A stretch of 64,000 bases of DNA from Pelomicrobium methylotrophicum. GTDB taxonomy: Bacteria > Pseudomonadota > Gammaproteobacteria > Burkholderiales > UBA6910. Shown here one piece after another: positions 50,880-58,986 of this stretch. The stretch covers positions 235,095 to 299,094 of the forward strand of contig NZ_VPFL01000001.1 of the NCBI RefSeq assembly GCF_008014345.1. The letters are read 5' to 3'. Position 1 is the first letter of the stretch; the number at the start of each line of letters is the position of its first letter. The notes under the pieces were generated by a model that did no database searches, was not told where the DNA came from, and worked only from the letters and a program-made list of their open reading frames with translations. A program made the position numbers and the translations under genes.

Positions 50880-51260
50880 ATGAAAAGCCCCCTTGCGTTC
50901 AGAAAACGCTTTTTTCTCGCGGCCGCGGAATCCGCCTTCGCGCTCGCGCTGCTCACGGCTGCCGCCCCTGCCGGCGCGAACGGCAACGACCCGAAGCTGC
51001 AAGCCAAGATGGCCCTCGGCAAGAAAGTCTTTACCCAGCTCGCCCAGCCCCCGTGCGCCGTCTGTCACACGCTCAAGGACGCGGGCTCCAGCGCCGAGAT
51101 CGGTCCCAAGCTGGACGAGCTCAAGCCCGACGCCCAGCGGGTGGCGACCGCCGTCCGAAACGGGTTGGGCATCATGCCAGCGTATGGGGGTGTGCTGACG
51201 GAGGAGCAGATCGAGGCGCTGGCCGACTACGTCGCGCGCGCGAGCGGCGCTTCGAAGTAA
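50880..51260 (+). CDS. sorB: Monohaem cytochrome c (SorB-like)
   Basis: A 126-residue exported cytochrome. A signal peptide (about residues 8-33) is followed by the haem site CAVCH (Cys59, Cys62, His63). A likely axial Met is in GLGIMPAYGGVLTEEQIEALADYVA. As the neighbour of sorA it probably takes electrons from the Mo subunit. ATG 50880 comes 33 bp after the terminator T-run, so either readthrough or its own promoter is needed. Confidence 0.8.
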   Translation: MKSPLAFRKRFFLAAAESAFALALLTAAAPAGANGNDPKLQAKMALGKKVFTQLAQPPCAVCHTLKDAGSSAEIGPKLDELKPDAQRVATAVRNGLGIMPAYGGVLTEEQIEALADYVARASGASK

Positions 51261-51396
51261 GCCAGCTTTGCCCGGGAGCGCGAGCGTTCGATGGAGGCTT
51301 AGGCGGCTTTTTGCGCGTCGTTAAGGCCAAAGGAAAGGCCGCGCAGCCGCGAGGCACTGGAAGCCGGGCTCCCGGCCAGGCGCCGGAGGGAAAGCC

Positions 51397-52356
51397 ATGC
51401 CCCGCCTTGAACCATCGCCCGATTCGCTCGTCCCGCAGCTGGCGGGCGGCCTCTTCATTTTGGTTCGCGGCGTGGGCGAGATCGCTTCCGCGGTAGCCCA
51501 CGCCCTCTTCCGCGCCGGTTTCGCCGTGGCCATGCACGAGGCGTCGGCCCCCACCTCGTGCAGGCGCCGCATGTCGTTCGTCGACGCGTTCTTCGACGGG
51601 ACTGCCCGGCTGGAGGAGGTGCTTGCGTGGCGGGTCGGCACCCTCGCGCAGTTGAACCGCTTACTGGACAGTCGGGCAGCGGTTCCCTTATTGACGATGG
51701 ACTTCGATACCGTCTTGGCAGCACGGCGGCCGGGCGTTCTGGTGGATGCCCGCATGCGCAAGCGCGCGCCCTCCGAGCCGCAGCGGGGAATCGCCCCCCT
51801 GTCCATCGGCATCGGCCCCGGCTTTGTGGCGGGTGAGACGGTGGATGTGGTCATCGAAAGCGCCTGGGGGGACCGCCTCGGGGACATCCTCTGGCAGGGT
51901 TCGGCCCAGCCTTACGTCGGGGAACCCCAACGCGTGGGCGGCTACGGCCGTGAACGCTTCGTGTATACCCCGCACAGCGGCCTGTTCCGCTCTCCTTGCC
52001 AAATGGGCGACCTCGTGCAGGCCGGCGACGTCATCGCCCACGTCGGCGGTACCGCCCTTCGAGCGCCCTTGACCGGACACTTGCGGGGACTCACCCGCAG
52101 CGGTGTTCCCGTACAGGCCGGCGCCAAGGTCATCGAAGTGATTCCGGCGGGGGTCGAAGTGCAGATGTCGGGGCTGGGATGGCGGCCCAAACGCATCGCA
52201 GAGGGTGTGCTCCAAGCGATCGAATGGCTTCATCTCCCCCGTGCAGCCCGCACCGACCCGGACATGGACAGAGCGGTCACCGCGACCGCCGCGCCCACCA
52301 GCACCGGACCAAAGGGCTGGTCCAGCGCCAAGGCCAACGAGAAACCGACCACGTAG
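51397..52356 (+). CDS. yqeB: YqeB/EF2563-like molybdenum hydroxylase maturation protein
   Basis: A 319-residue protein resembling the EF2563 family, linked to selenium-dependent molybdenum hydroxylases. Markers: LFILVRGVGEIASAVAHALFRAGFAVAMHE (seen as VRGVGEIASAVAHALFRAGF), RRRMSFVDAFFDG, GIGPGFVAGETVDVVIES and the C-terminal DVIAHVGG-LRAPLTGHLRGLTRSG. RBS GGAGGGAAA. None of the usual partners (XdhC-like, MocA-like, hydroxylase subunits) adjoin it. The 3' 127 bp overlap the convergent ABC permease, so the C-terminus may be unusual. Confidence 0.78.
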   Translation: MPRLEPSPDSLVPQLAGGLFILVRGVGEIASAVAHALFRAGFAVAMHEASAPTSCRRRMSFVDAFFDGTARLEEVLAWRVGTLAQLNRLLDSRAAVPLLTMDFDTVLAARRPGVLVDARMRKRAPSEPQRGIAPLSIGIGPGFVAGETVDVVIESAWGDRLGDILWQGSAQPYVGEPQRVGGYGRERFVYTPHSGLFRSPCQMGDLVQAGDVIAHVGGTALRAPLTGHLRGLTRSGVPVQAGAKVIEVIPAGVEVQMSGLGWRPKRIAEGVLQAIEWLHLPRAARTDPDMDRAVTATAAPTSTGPKGWSSAKANEKPTT

Positions 52357-53027
52357 AGGGCAGCGCCCGACAGGACCGCGCCGAAGAGCCCGGTCCTCCA
52401 ATTCGGTGCGAACCGATACGCCATCACCGATGGCGTGTAAAGGAGCGCGAACGTGGCCATGACGCCGATGCTGGCGGTCGCGAGGGCGATCACGACCGCC
52501 GCCAGCAGATCGAAAGCCAGCCGCAACCGTCGCACCGGCGCGCCGCTCGCCTCCAGGAATCCCGGCAGGAGCCGCTCCAGGAGCAGCGGTCGCGAAAGCT
52601 TGGCGAGTGCGCCAAAGGCAACCGCGGCCGCGGCCACGCCCACCCCCAAGTGGACCGCGCCGGTGAAGTAGAGCTGACCGTCCAAGAGGGCCCGCCCGAG
52701 GGGCTCGGCGAGGGGCAGGTTGGCGGCGAGCAGCAGAGCGCCGCTCCAGCCGAAGAGGAGCAGCAAGATCCAGCCCGTGGCGCCTCTTCGCGCGAGGTGT
52801 CCCTTGGCCGCGGCGGCCGCGAGGGTGGCCGCGGCGGCACCCATCATGACAGAGGCATTGAGCGCCGCAGCCGCTAGCGCCCCGAAGGCCGAGACCTGGG
52901 CCAGCGCCAGGGCCGCGATCCACTCCTCGCGCAGTTGCAGGTACATCCCGAGGGCAGGAAGGCACAGGGCGTACGCAAAGCCGGTCGCGAACGGAAGCTG
53001 GAACAGGGGATCGAAAAGGGCATCCAC
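52230..53027 (-). CDS. Metal ABC transporter permease (ZnuB-like)
   Basis: A 265-residue ABC-3 family permease with about eight helices. FATGFAYALCLPALGMYLQLREEW and LATASIGVMATFALLYTPSVMAYRFAPNW match Zn/Mn permeases. Its GTG start at 53027 touches the ATPase stop (TGAGTG), so translation is coupled. The metal is probably Zn, from the neighbouring Fur/Zur-type gene, but Mn cannot be excluded. Confidence 0.85.
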   Translation of the reverse strand: MDALFDPLFQLPFATGFAYALCLPALGMYLQLREEWIAALALAQVSAFGALAAAALNASVMMGAAAATLAAAAAKGHLARRGATGWILLLLFGWSGALLLAANLPLAEPLGRALLDGQLYFTGAVHLGVGVAAAAVAFGALAKLSRPLLLERLLPGFLEASGAPVRRLRLAFDLLAAVVIALATASIGVMATFALLYTPSVMAYRFAPNWRTGLFGAVLSGAALYVVGFSLALALDQPFGPVLVGAAVAVTALSMSGSVRAARGR

Positions 53028-53651
53028 TCAGCCGATCTCCACGATGCGATGGCACACCCGATCCAGGAAATCACGCTCGTGGCTCACCAGCAGCACGGCG
53101 CGATCGGGGCCGAGAGACCGAAGCGCCTCCGCGAGCGCCGTCTCGGCCCGGGGATCCAAGTTGTTGGTGGGCTCGTCCAACAGCACCAAGTCTGCCGGCG
53201 CCGCCAGGCACGCCCACACCTGGAAAAACTGGCGCTGGCCGCCGCTCAAGGTATCCAGGCGGGCCCGCAGCATCGGCCTCAAGAAAGCGGGAAGGCACTC
53301 AGCGTGGGCACCGGTCAGATCGATCAAATCCTGCGCACAGACGGGCAGACCCGCGACGGGCGGAGCGTTCTGGCGCTGATAGGCGAGCCGGGCGCTCTCG
53401 GGCTTGACGATCCTGCCGTCGAAGACGCGGGCCGCGCCCGCGATGGCGTTGAGCAGCGTCGTCTTACCCGACCCGTTCCGACCCCAGAGCCCCACCACCT
53501 CGCCCCAAGCCACGGAAAAGGAAATCGGGCCGACCACGGGCGCGCCGTAGCCGGCCCGCACCCCGGCCAGTTCCAGGAGCACCCCGCCGCTCAAGCGCAC
53601 CCCATGGGGTGTACCGATCAGCGGAAACACGCGCGACGACCGCATGGGCAC
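53028..53651 (-). CDS. Metal ABC transporter ATPase (ZnuC-like)
   Basis: A 207-residue ATPase. Walker A GRNGSGKTT is at residues 58-66, signature LSGGQRQFFQVWACL, Walker B LVLLDEPTNNLD, H-loop VSHERDF. It is shorter than usual ZnuC (about 250) and lacks the C-terminal extension. The start may be GTG 53651 or ATG 53645. Order SBP-ATPase-permease, all on the minus strand. Confidence 0.86.
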   Translation of the reverse strand: MPMRSSRVFPLIGTPHGVRLSGGVLLELAGVRAGYGAPVVGPISFSVAWGEVVGLWGRNGSGKTTLLNAIAGAARVFDGRIVKPESARLAYQRQNAPPVAGLPVCAQDLIDLTGAHAECLPAFLRPMLRARLDTLSGGQRQFFQVWACLAAPADLVLLDEPTNNLDPRAETALAEALRSLGPDRAVLLVSHERDFLDRVCHRIVEIG

Positions 53652-53664
53652 CTGCTTTTCGATC

Positions 53665-54600
53665 TCATCCCTGCGGCGCCTTCACTCCCGACAGAAGCTT
53701 TTGGAGCGTGTCGTCGAACAGGCCGAACAGATCCTGGGCTTGCTCCGACCCTCCCACGGTGTAAGGCAGCACCACGTGGGGAATGCCTGCCTGACGGGCG
53801 AACCACTCCGACGCCGTGGGACTGTTGTAAGGGGCGCGGATGACCATGCGGGCGGGCTGCCGCTTCTGGTTTTCCAAGAGCTGGGCCAAGTGGCTCGCGC
53901 TCGGCTCGATGCCCGGCTTGGGCTCCAGGGCGCCCACTTCATTCAAGCCCAGCCAGGCGCTGAGATACGTGAAGCCCTTGTGGTGCACGATGACCGGCAT
54001 GCCCTTGAGGGGGGCTGCGAGCGCCTCCCAACGCTGGATCGCCGATTGCCAGCGGCTGGCAAAATCCCGATAGCGGGACTGGTAGAACGCCGCGTTGGCG
54101 GGATCCAGCGCTGCCAGTCGCTGGACAAGCGCCTCTCCGATCTTGAGGACATTGCGCGGGTCCAGATGGATGTGGGGATCGCCCGCCGGATGCTGGTCCC
54201 CCAGCGAGCGGTCGACGACAGCCGGCACTCCGCGCAGCACGACGTACTTCGACGCCTCGAAGTAACCGGGCTTCCCCGGCTGCACCTTGGCGTTGCCGGC
54301 TTCCGCGAGCAGCACCGGCAGCCAGCCGATCTCCAGGTCAGCACCCGTACACACCGCCAGGTCCGCGCGCCGGAACGCCGCCAGCAGGCTGGGCTTGACC
54401 TGGATGCGGTGCACGTCCTGGAACGCGGTGGTGGCGTTGTACACCACGGCCTTGTCGCCGGCGAGCGCTTGCACGAGTGCGCCCCATTCCGGCTCGCAGG
54501 CGAAGACGTTGAGCGCCGCGTGAACCGGCGACCCCGACATCACCCCGCCGGAGGCCGCGACCAGCAGCATCATGACCCATCGCTTAAAGAATCGACCCAT
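53665..54600 (-). CDS. Metal ABC transporter substrate-binding protein (ZnuA-like)
   Basis: A 311-residue periplasmic binding protein with a signal peptide (MLLVAASGGVMSGSPVHA). Metal ligands are likely in AGDPHIHLDPRNVL, IVHHKGFTYLSAWLGL and EPKPGIEPSASHL, with a late GGSEQAQDL. The His-rich loop of many ZnuA proteins is absent. VFACEPEWGALVQALAGD is typical of the betaproteobacterial group. ATG 54600 has RBS GGAGAGA. Confidence 0.87.
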   Translation of the reverse strand: MGRFFKRWVMMLLVAASGGVMSGSPVHAALNVFACEPEWGALVQALAGDKAVVYNATTAFQDVHRIQVKPSLLAAFRRADLAVCTGADLEIGWLPVLLAEAGNAKVQPGKPGYFEASKYVVLRGVPAVVDRSLGDQHPAGDPHIHLDPRNVLKIGEALVQRLAALDPANAAFYQSRYRDFASRWQSAIQRWEALAAPLKGMPVIVHHKGFTYLSAWLGLNEVGALEPKPGIEPSASHLAQLLENQKRQPARMVIRAPYNSPTASEWFARQAGIPHVVLPYTVGGSEQAQDLFGLFDDTLQKLLSGVKAPQG

Positions 54601-54647
54601 TCTTCTCTCCTGAAATTCGGATCGCGCAGTCGTTCCATGTCGCCCGG

Positions 54648-56039
54648 TCAATACTTGTGGGCGCCGTGGGCGCCCAGGCTCAGGATGTACTGCAGGAAAA
54701 TCTGGTCGTCCGGCGCCCCCTGCCGCGACTTGTCCCGGGCGTACTGGAGCCGCAGCCGGCTGAACTCGGTGGGCGACCAGTCGATCATGGCGGTGTAAAG
54801 CTCGGGGTTGTAGGGATTGAGGATCGGGAAATCGGCGGCGGTAAGGGTGCCGTTCAGCACCTGGCCGATGTTCATCTGGTCGTGCGCCAGCCGGTCGTAG
54901 CGAACGCCCACTCGCCAGCGCGGCATGAATTGGTACACCGCCTGGGCGTACCAGCCGTGTTGCTGGGCATCGTAGCGGTCCGCGAGGTTGGCGCCCTTCA
55001 CGTCGAACGCGAGCGTGCCCCGCTCCTGGAACCGGAAGTACTCGGCCTGGAACTTGAAGTTGCGCTGCGTGGGGTTACCCTCGGGCGCCCATTTCCATAC
55101 GGCGTCCGCGATCCACAAGGTGCTCCGGCCGGAAAAGGCGTTGACGACCGGCGTGCCCGCCGAGTCCTGATCCCCGTACGCCCGCTCCTGGGGGGAGGTC
55201 TGAAGGTAGGACAGTCCCAGGCGCCAGTTGTGGCTCGGGCCTGCGTCGCCGCCAATGCGGGCGAAGGCGGTGCCGAGGGAGATGCCGTTCTTGTTGCGCT
55301 TCGAGCCGGGGAACGCCTCGCTGCGGGCCGCCTCGCCGCCCAGCGCCAGGAAAAACGGGGTCGGCGCCACCCACTTGAGCTGGACGCCATCGTTGCCTAG
55401 CTGCCTGCCCAGGAACGCACGATAGGGCAGCGGCGCGTCGATGAAGTCCCAGGCGTGGTGGTGCTGTTCGTTGAAGTAGCCGATGCCGGAGAAGAAGCGT
55501 CCGCCCTTGAGCGTCAGCCCTTGGGGCAGCGACAAGGTCTGAAAGTAGGCCTCCTCGACCTCCACTTGGTTTTCGGGTGAATACGCGGCCGTGAAGAGGG
55601 CGCGGAAGTACGGATCCACGTTGGCGTGGAGATTGAGTTCGGACTCCGTCAGGCTGAAACCCCGCTCCCCCGGCCCCACCTCACCGCCGCTGGGGATGAA
55701 GCCGTCGATGCGATAGGTCTCGGGGTCTTGCCGGAGATGGGCGTAGCGACCCTGGAGGATGAGCGACAGGCCCGGATTGAAAACGTTCTCGGCCCGGCGC
55801 CGGGCTACGGCGGCGGCCTGGCGCTCGGCCTTCGCGGCCTGCTCTTCGGCCTGGCCGGCCTTGGCTTCGGCTTGCCTGAGGCGTTCCTCCAGCGCGCGAA
55901 GGCGCGCCTCGTACTCTTCCCTGATGCGCTCAATCTGTTGGCGGATTTCCTGGATCTCGGCGCCCGACTGCGCCAGCGCGACGGGCGCAGCGCCGAACGC
56001 CAGCGCCACCGCCGCGGCGGTTGCCTTGAAAGGATGCAT
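54648..56039 (-). CDS. Outer-membrane beta-barrel protein with N-terminal coiled coil
   Basis: A 463-residue exported protein. A signal peptide (about 1-23) is followed by a coiled coil (about 25-85, rich in E/A/Q/R) and a barrel of alternating strands ending with an aromatic residue (KY). LNLHANVDPYFRALFTAAYS and GYFNEQHHHAWDFIDAPLPYRAFLG are conserved-looking. Such coiled-coil barrels are found beside Zn importers and may admit metal through the outer membrane. It is the first gene of the importer cluster on this strand. RBS AGGGAGA. Confidence 0.72.
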   Translation of the reverse strand: MHPFKATAAAVALAFGAAPVALAQSGAEIQEIRQQIERIREEYEARLRALEERLRQAEAKAGQAEEQAAKAERQAAAVARRRAENVFNPGLSLILQGRYAHLRQDPETYRIDGFIPSGGEVGPGERGFSLTESELNLHANVDPYFRALFTAAYSPENQVEVEEAYFQTLSLPQGLTLKGGRFFSGIGYFNEQHHHAWDFIDAPLPYRAFLGRQLGNDGVQLKWVAPTPFFLALGGEAARSEAFPGSKRNKNGISLGTAFARIGGDAGPSHNWRLGLSYLQTSPQERAYGDQDSAGTPVVNAFSGRSTLWIADAVWKWAPEGNPTQRNFKFQAEYFRFQERGTLAFDVKGANLADRYDAQQHGWYAQAVYQFMPRWRVGVRYDRLAHDQMNIGQVLNGTLTAADFPILNPYNPELYTAMIDWSPTEFSRLRLQYARDKSRQGAPDDQIFLQYILSLGAHGAHKY

Positions 56040-56090
56040 GGTGAATCTCCCTGAATGAAGTTGCCCGGGCCGGCAAAGCCGGCTATGGCG

Positions 56091-56474
56091 TCACGCGAGC
56101 ATCAGGGAGTCGTGGGGCGGTGCGCGCTGGAGAAAGGGAGCGGGGTTAGCGTTGACGCGGAAGAGCGAGGGGGCAGCCGGCACCGTGGCGCTGGAAGCGG
56201 GCGCCACCGCCGGCATGGACGGCGCGGGGGCCGCGGCACCCATGGGCGCATGGGCGCCGAACAAGTCGCAGCCTAAAGAATAGCCGCGCTGCGGCGACCC
56301 CCCTTCTTCCCCGTAGGCAGCAGGGACGCCCGATTTGCTGCGGCCTTCTTCGATACCTGGGAAGTCAATCCCCGCGCCGCTGAGCACGTGCTCCAGCGTG
56401 TGGGCGTAGCTGCCCACCGGCCCGATGGCCAACAGCAACGCGAGGAAGCCAAGCAGAAAGCGGCGGCCCGGCAT
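56091..56474 (-). CDS. Small exported protein, DUF2946-like
   Basis: A 127-residue protein with a signal sequence (MPGRRFLLGFLALLLAIGPV). Conserved-looking residues are SYAHTLEHVLSG, a single LGCDLFGAHAP and a Pro/Ala-rich tail. A shape like this, with scattered His and Cys, is common in small proteins near copper or zinc genes. The frame stays open upstream to an ATG at 56552 that overlaps the aroF stop (ATGA), which is an alternative start. The role is unknown. Confidence 0.55.
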   Translation of the reverse strand: MPGRRFLLGFLALLLAIGPVGSYAHTLEHVLSGAGIDFPGIEEGRSKSGVPAAYGEEGGSPQRGYSLGCDLFGAHAPMGAAAPAPSMPAVAPASSATVPAAPSLFRVNANPAPFLQRAPPHDSLMLA

Positions 56475-56548
56475 GATCAGGTCTTTTCCCGTCAGCCCTG
56501 GAAGCATTCTGCGTGCGGGTCGAGTGGTCCGTCCATGGGCGCTGTTCC

Positions 56549-57601
56549 TCATGCCGCCGCAGCCCGCGCGCTGGGTGTCCACCGGTCCACGCGGCGGCCG
56601 ATGGCTTGAGCGATGGTATCCAGCGTATCCACCAGCCCCTTCAGCTCCTGGGGCGTGAGGGCCTGGTCGGCGTCGCACCACGCCTCGCAGGGATTGGGAT
56701 GCGACTCGATGAGCAGCCCGTCGGCGCCTGCCGCCACCGCGGCGCGGGCGAGCGCCGGCACCATCCAGGCCTTGCCGCCGGCGTGGGATGGGTCCACGAT
56801 CACCGGCAGATGGGTCTCCCTCTTGAGCACCGGAATGGCGGTCACGTCAAACACGTTGCGGTAGGCGGTCTCGAAGGTACGGATGCCCCGCTCGCAGAAG
56901 ATGATGTCGTGGTTGCCGCCGGCGGCGATGTACTCCGCCGCCATCAGCCACTCGGAAATGGTGGCCGCCATGCCGCGCTTCAGGATCACCGGTTTCTTCA
57001 TGCGTCCGACCTCCTTGAGCAGGTCGAAGTTCTGCATGTTGCGCGTGCCGATCTGGATCACGTCCACGTCGAAGGCCAGGAAGGTATCCAGCATGCGCAC
57101 GTCCATGAGTTCGGTGACGATGGGCAGCCTGTAGGCGTCCGCCGCCTCCCGCAGCATCTTGAGGCCATCGATCCCGAGTCCCTGGAAGGTGTAAGGGCTG
57201 GTGCGCGGCTTGAAGGCGCCGCCCCGCATCAGCCGGCAGCCGGCCTCGGCCACGCCTTTGGCCGCGAGCCGCATCTGCTCCGGCGTCTCCACCGAGCAAG
57301 GCCCGCCGATCACCTGGAGCGCATCGCCGCCGATCGGCACTCCCTTGACGTGGATCACGGTGTCCTCTCTGTGCCACTCCCGGGCCACGATCTTGTAGGG
57401 CTTGAGCACGTGAATGGCCTGCTCGACGCCGGGCATGCTCTCGAACATCTCCTCCGTCAGCTTGCGCTCGTCGCCGATGGCGCCCACCACGATGCGCTCG
57501 GTGCCGCGCGAGACATTCACCTCCAGCCCGGCCTCCCGAATCTTGCGCACCACCGCCTCGACTTGGGCTTCCGAGGCGTCGTTTCCCATGACGATGATCA
57601 T
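56549..57601 (-). CDS. aroF: 3-deoxy-7-phosphoheptulonate synthase (type I beta)
   Basis: First step of the shikimate pathway: phosphoenolpyruvate plus erythrose-4-phosphate to DAHP. An N-terminal ferredoxin-like regulatory domain (about residues 1-70, MIIVMGNDASEAQVEAVVRKIREAG in part) precedes the barrel. Barrel motifs are GGPCSVETPEQM, GGAFKPRTSPYTFQG, IQIGTRNMQNF, LKRGMAATISEWL, CERGIRTFE and DPSHAGGK. Length 350. It is the Thermotoga/Bacillus-like form, and may be feedback-regulated through the N-terminal domain. Confidence 0.92.
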   Translation of the reverse strand: MIIVMGNDASEAQVEAVVRKIREAGLEVNVSRGTERIVVGAIGDERKLTEEMFESMPGVEQAIHVLKPYKIVAREWHREDTVIHVKGVPIGGDALQVIGGPCSVETPEQMRLAAKGVAEAGCRLMRGGAFKPRTSPYTFQGLGIDGLKMLREAADAYRLPIVTELMDVRMLDTFLAFDVDVIQIGTRNMQNFDLLKEVGRMKKPVILKRGMAATISEWLMAAEYIAAGGNHDIIFCERGIRTFETAYRNVFDVTAIPVLKRETHLPVIVDPSHAGGKAWMVPALARAAVAAGADGLLIESHPNPCEAWCDADQALTPQELKGLVDTLDTIAQAIGRRVDRWTPSARAAAA

Positions 57602-57663
57602 CGGTGTAGTCCCTTCGTAACCGTTTCAGGCCATGGTCCAGCCCGGACAGGCATTGCACTGCG

Positions 57664-58107
57664 TCAACCGCCGTACACCCGCTCCCGGCGCTCACGACGT
57701 TCCTGGGCCTCGATGGACAGCGTCGCCGTGGGGCGGGCAAGCAACCGGGCAATCCCGATGGGCTCGCCCGTGTCCTCGCAGTAGCCGTATGAGCCGTCCT
57801 CGATGCGCCGGAGCGCCGCGTCGATCTTGTGCAGGAGCTTGCGCTCCCGGTCCCGGGTCCGGAGCTCCAAGGTGTACTCCTCCTCCAGCGTGGCCCGGTC
57901 GGAGGTGTCGGCCACCGCCTCCGCTTTCTTCAGCTGCTCGCTGGTCGCGTCGGCGTTGGCCAGCAGCGCCTCGCGCATGGCGAGTAGCCGCTGGCGGAAA
58001 AAGGCCAGTTGCGCCGGACTCATGTACTCTTCGGGGGGCGCGTTGAGCAGCGCCTGCTCGGCGGGCAGTGCGGCGGTTTCCTTGGCATGGGTTCGCATGC
58101 GGCTCAT
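57664..58107 (-). CDS. dksA: RNA polymerase-binding transcription factor DksA (cysteine-poor type)
   Basis: Binds RNA polymerase and with ppGpp tunes rRNA and amino-acid promoters. The coiled-coil tip has the acidic motif DTSDRA (residues 67-72). The globular domain reads GYCEDTGEPIGIARLLARPTATLSIEAQ, with only one cysteine (C110) where E. coli DksA has four zinc-binding ones. Length 147. RBS GAGGAGGG precedes ATG 58107. Confidence 0.92.
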   Translation of the reverse strand: MSRMRTHAKETAALPAEQALLNAPPEEYMSPAQLAFFRQRLLAMREALLANADATSEQLKKAEAVADTSDRATLEEEYTLELRTRDRERKLLHKIDAALRRIEDGSYGYCEDTGEPIGIARLLARPTATLSIEAQERRERRERVYGG

Positions 58108-58327
58108 GGGGGCACCCTCCTCTGTGATCGGCGGTCGGGGGCGGGCCGGTCGGGGCATCCGCCAACCCTCCAACAGAAGATCATTATCCCCCATCGGTGG
58201 ACTCGCCGTCCTGCGCCGTGCACAAAGCCCCCTGTCCCGCTCGGCCGGTGCAACCCGGCCGGCACCGGTGGCGGATGGACGCTTCCTTCGCTCGGCCCAA
58301 GCCGGATTCGCGGTCCCGGGATCATCG

Positions 58328-58352
58328 CGGCATGCAACCCGGTTGCGTACCG
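58328..58352. promoter_or_regulatory. 25-bp palindrome after the zur-like gene (GCAACC-C-GGTTGC core)
   Basis: The centre is a perfect GCAACC/GGTTGC dyad around 58340; flanks extend it to 10 of 12 matching positions per arm (CGGCATGCAACC against CGGTACGCAACC). It lies right after the stop of the Fur-type gene and about 220 bp upstream of dksA. The same GCAAC-N3-GTTGC pattern recurs at 58859-58871. Confidence 0.45.
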
Positions 58353-58826
58353 CTACGCGGCGCCTGCGCAGCTCGCGCACAGGCCCCGGATCGTCAGCTC
58401 CACCGCCTGCGAGCGGTATCCAGGCGGCAACGTCAGCGCATACGCCGTGCTCGTGTTCTCCAGGCAGAAGACGGCGCCGCAGCGGCTGCACTTGAAGTGG
58501 GCGTGACCGTGCTCGGCGCTGTCCGGATGGGCCTTGTAGCGCCAGACGCGGTCGTCGCCGACGATCTTGTGGGCGAGGTCGCGGCTGGTCAGCCACTCCA
58601 AGACCCGATAGACCGTCACCCGGTCCACCCGCACGCGGCCTTTGAGCGCCTCCTGCACCTGGTGATGGGTCAAAGGCCGACCCGCGGCAAGCAGCACGCC
58701 CAGCACCCGCACGCGCGCCGACGTGGCCCGCTGCGCGCGTTTCAGGATCAACGCCTCGGCGGCGGACTCCCAGCGACCGGGCGGCGATGCGCCCGCTGCG
58801 GCGCGACGCAGACGGGTCCGAACCAT
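58353..58826 (-). CDS. zur: Fur family transcriptional regulator, probably Zur
   Basis: A 157-residue metal-dependent repressor. The winged helix has RPLTHHQVQEALKG and VDRVTVYRVLEWL. The metal region has HGHAHFKCSRCGAVFCLE with the CxxC zinc site, and a second pair near the end (LCASCAG). Location beside a Zn/Mn importer and a CDF efflux gene suggests zinc sensing. The ATG at 58826 fits; an upstream ATG at 58877 is possible. The gene is divergent from dmeF. Confidence 0.82.
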   Translation of the reverse strand: MVRTRLRRAAAGASPPGRWESAAEALILKRAQRATSARVRVLGVLLAAGRPLTHHQVQEALKGRVRVDRVTVYRVLEWLTSRDLAHKIVGDDRVWRYKAHPDSAEHGHAHFKCSRCGAVFCLENTSTAYALTLPPGYRSQAVELTIRGLCASCAGAA

Positions 58827-58858
58827 GGCCCTATTACACCATACCGCGGCGATCTTTC

Positions 58859-58877
58859 GCAACGGAGTTGCATGCAA
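58859..58877. promoter_or_regulatory. Palindromes in the zur/dmeF intergenic region
   Basis: GCAAC-GGA-GTTGC (58859-58871) overlaps a perfect 10-bp palindrome TTGCATGCAA (58868-58877). They lie 33-51 bp before the zur-like start and 110 bp before dmeF, well placed to control both. Confidence 0.45.
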
Positions 58878-58986
58878 TCCGAGGGCGCCGGTCCCGAAGC
58901 CGCGACTGCTCCGTTCGACCGGCCGATGGCCTGGGCCTTAAAATATCGCTTCGTCCCGCTCGGCATCGAAGCATCCCTGGATCCGC

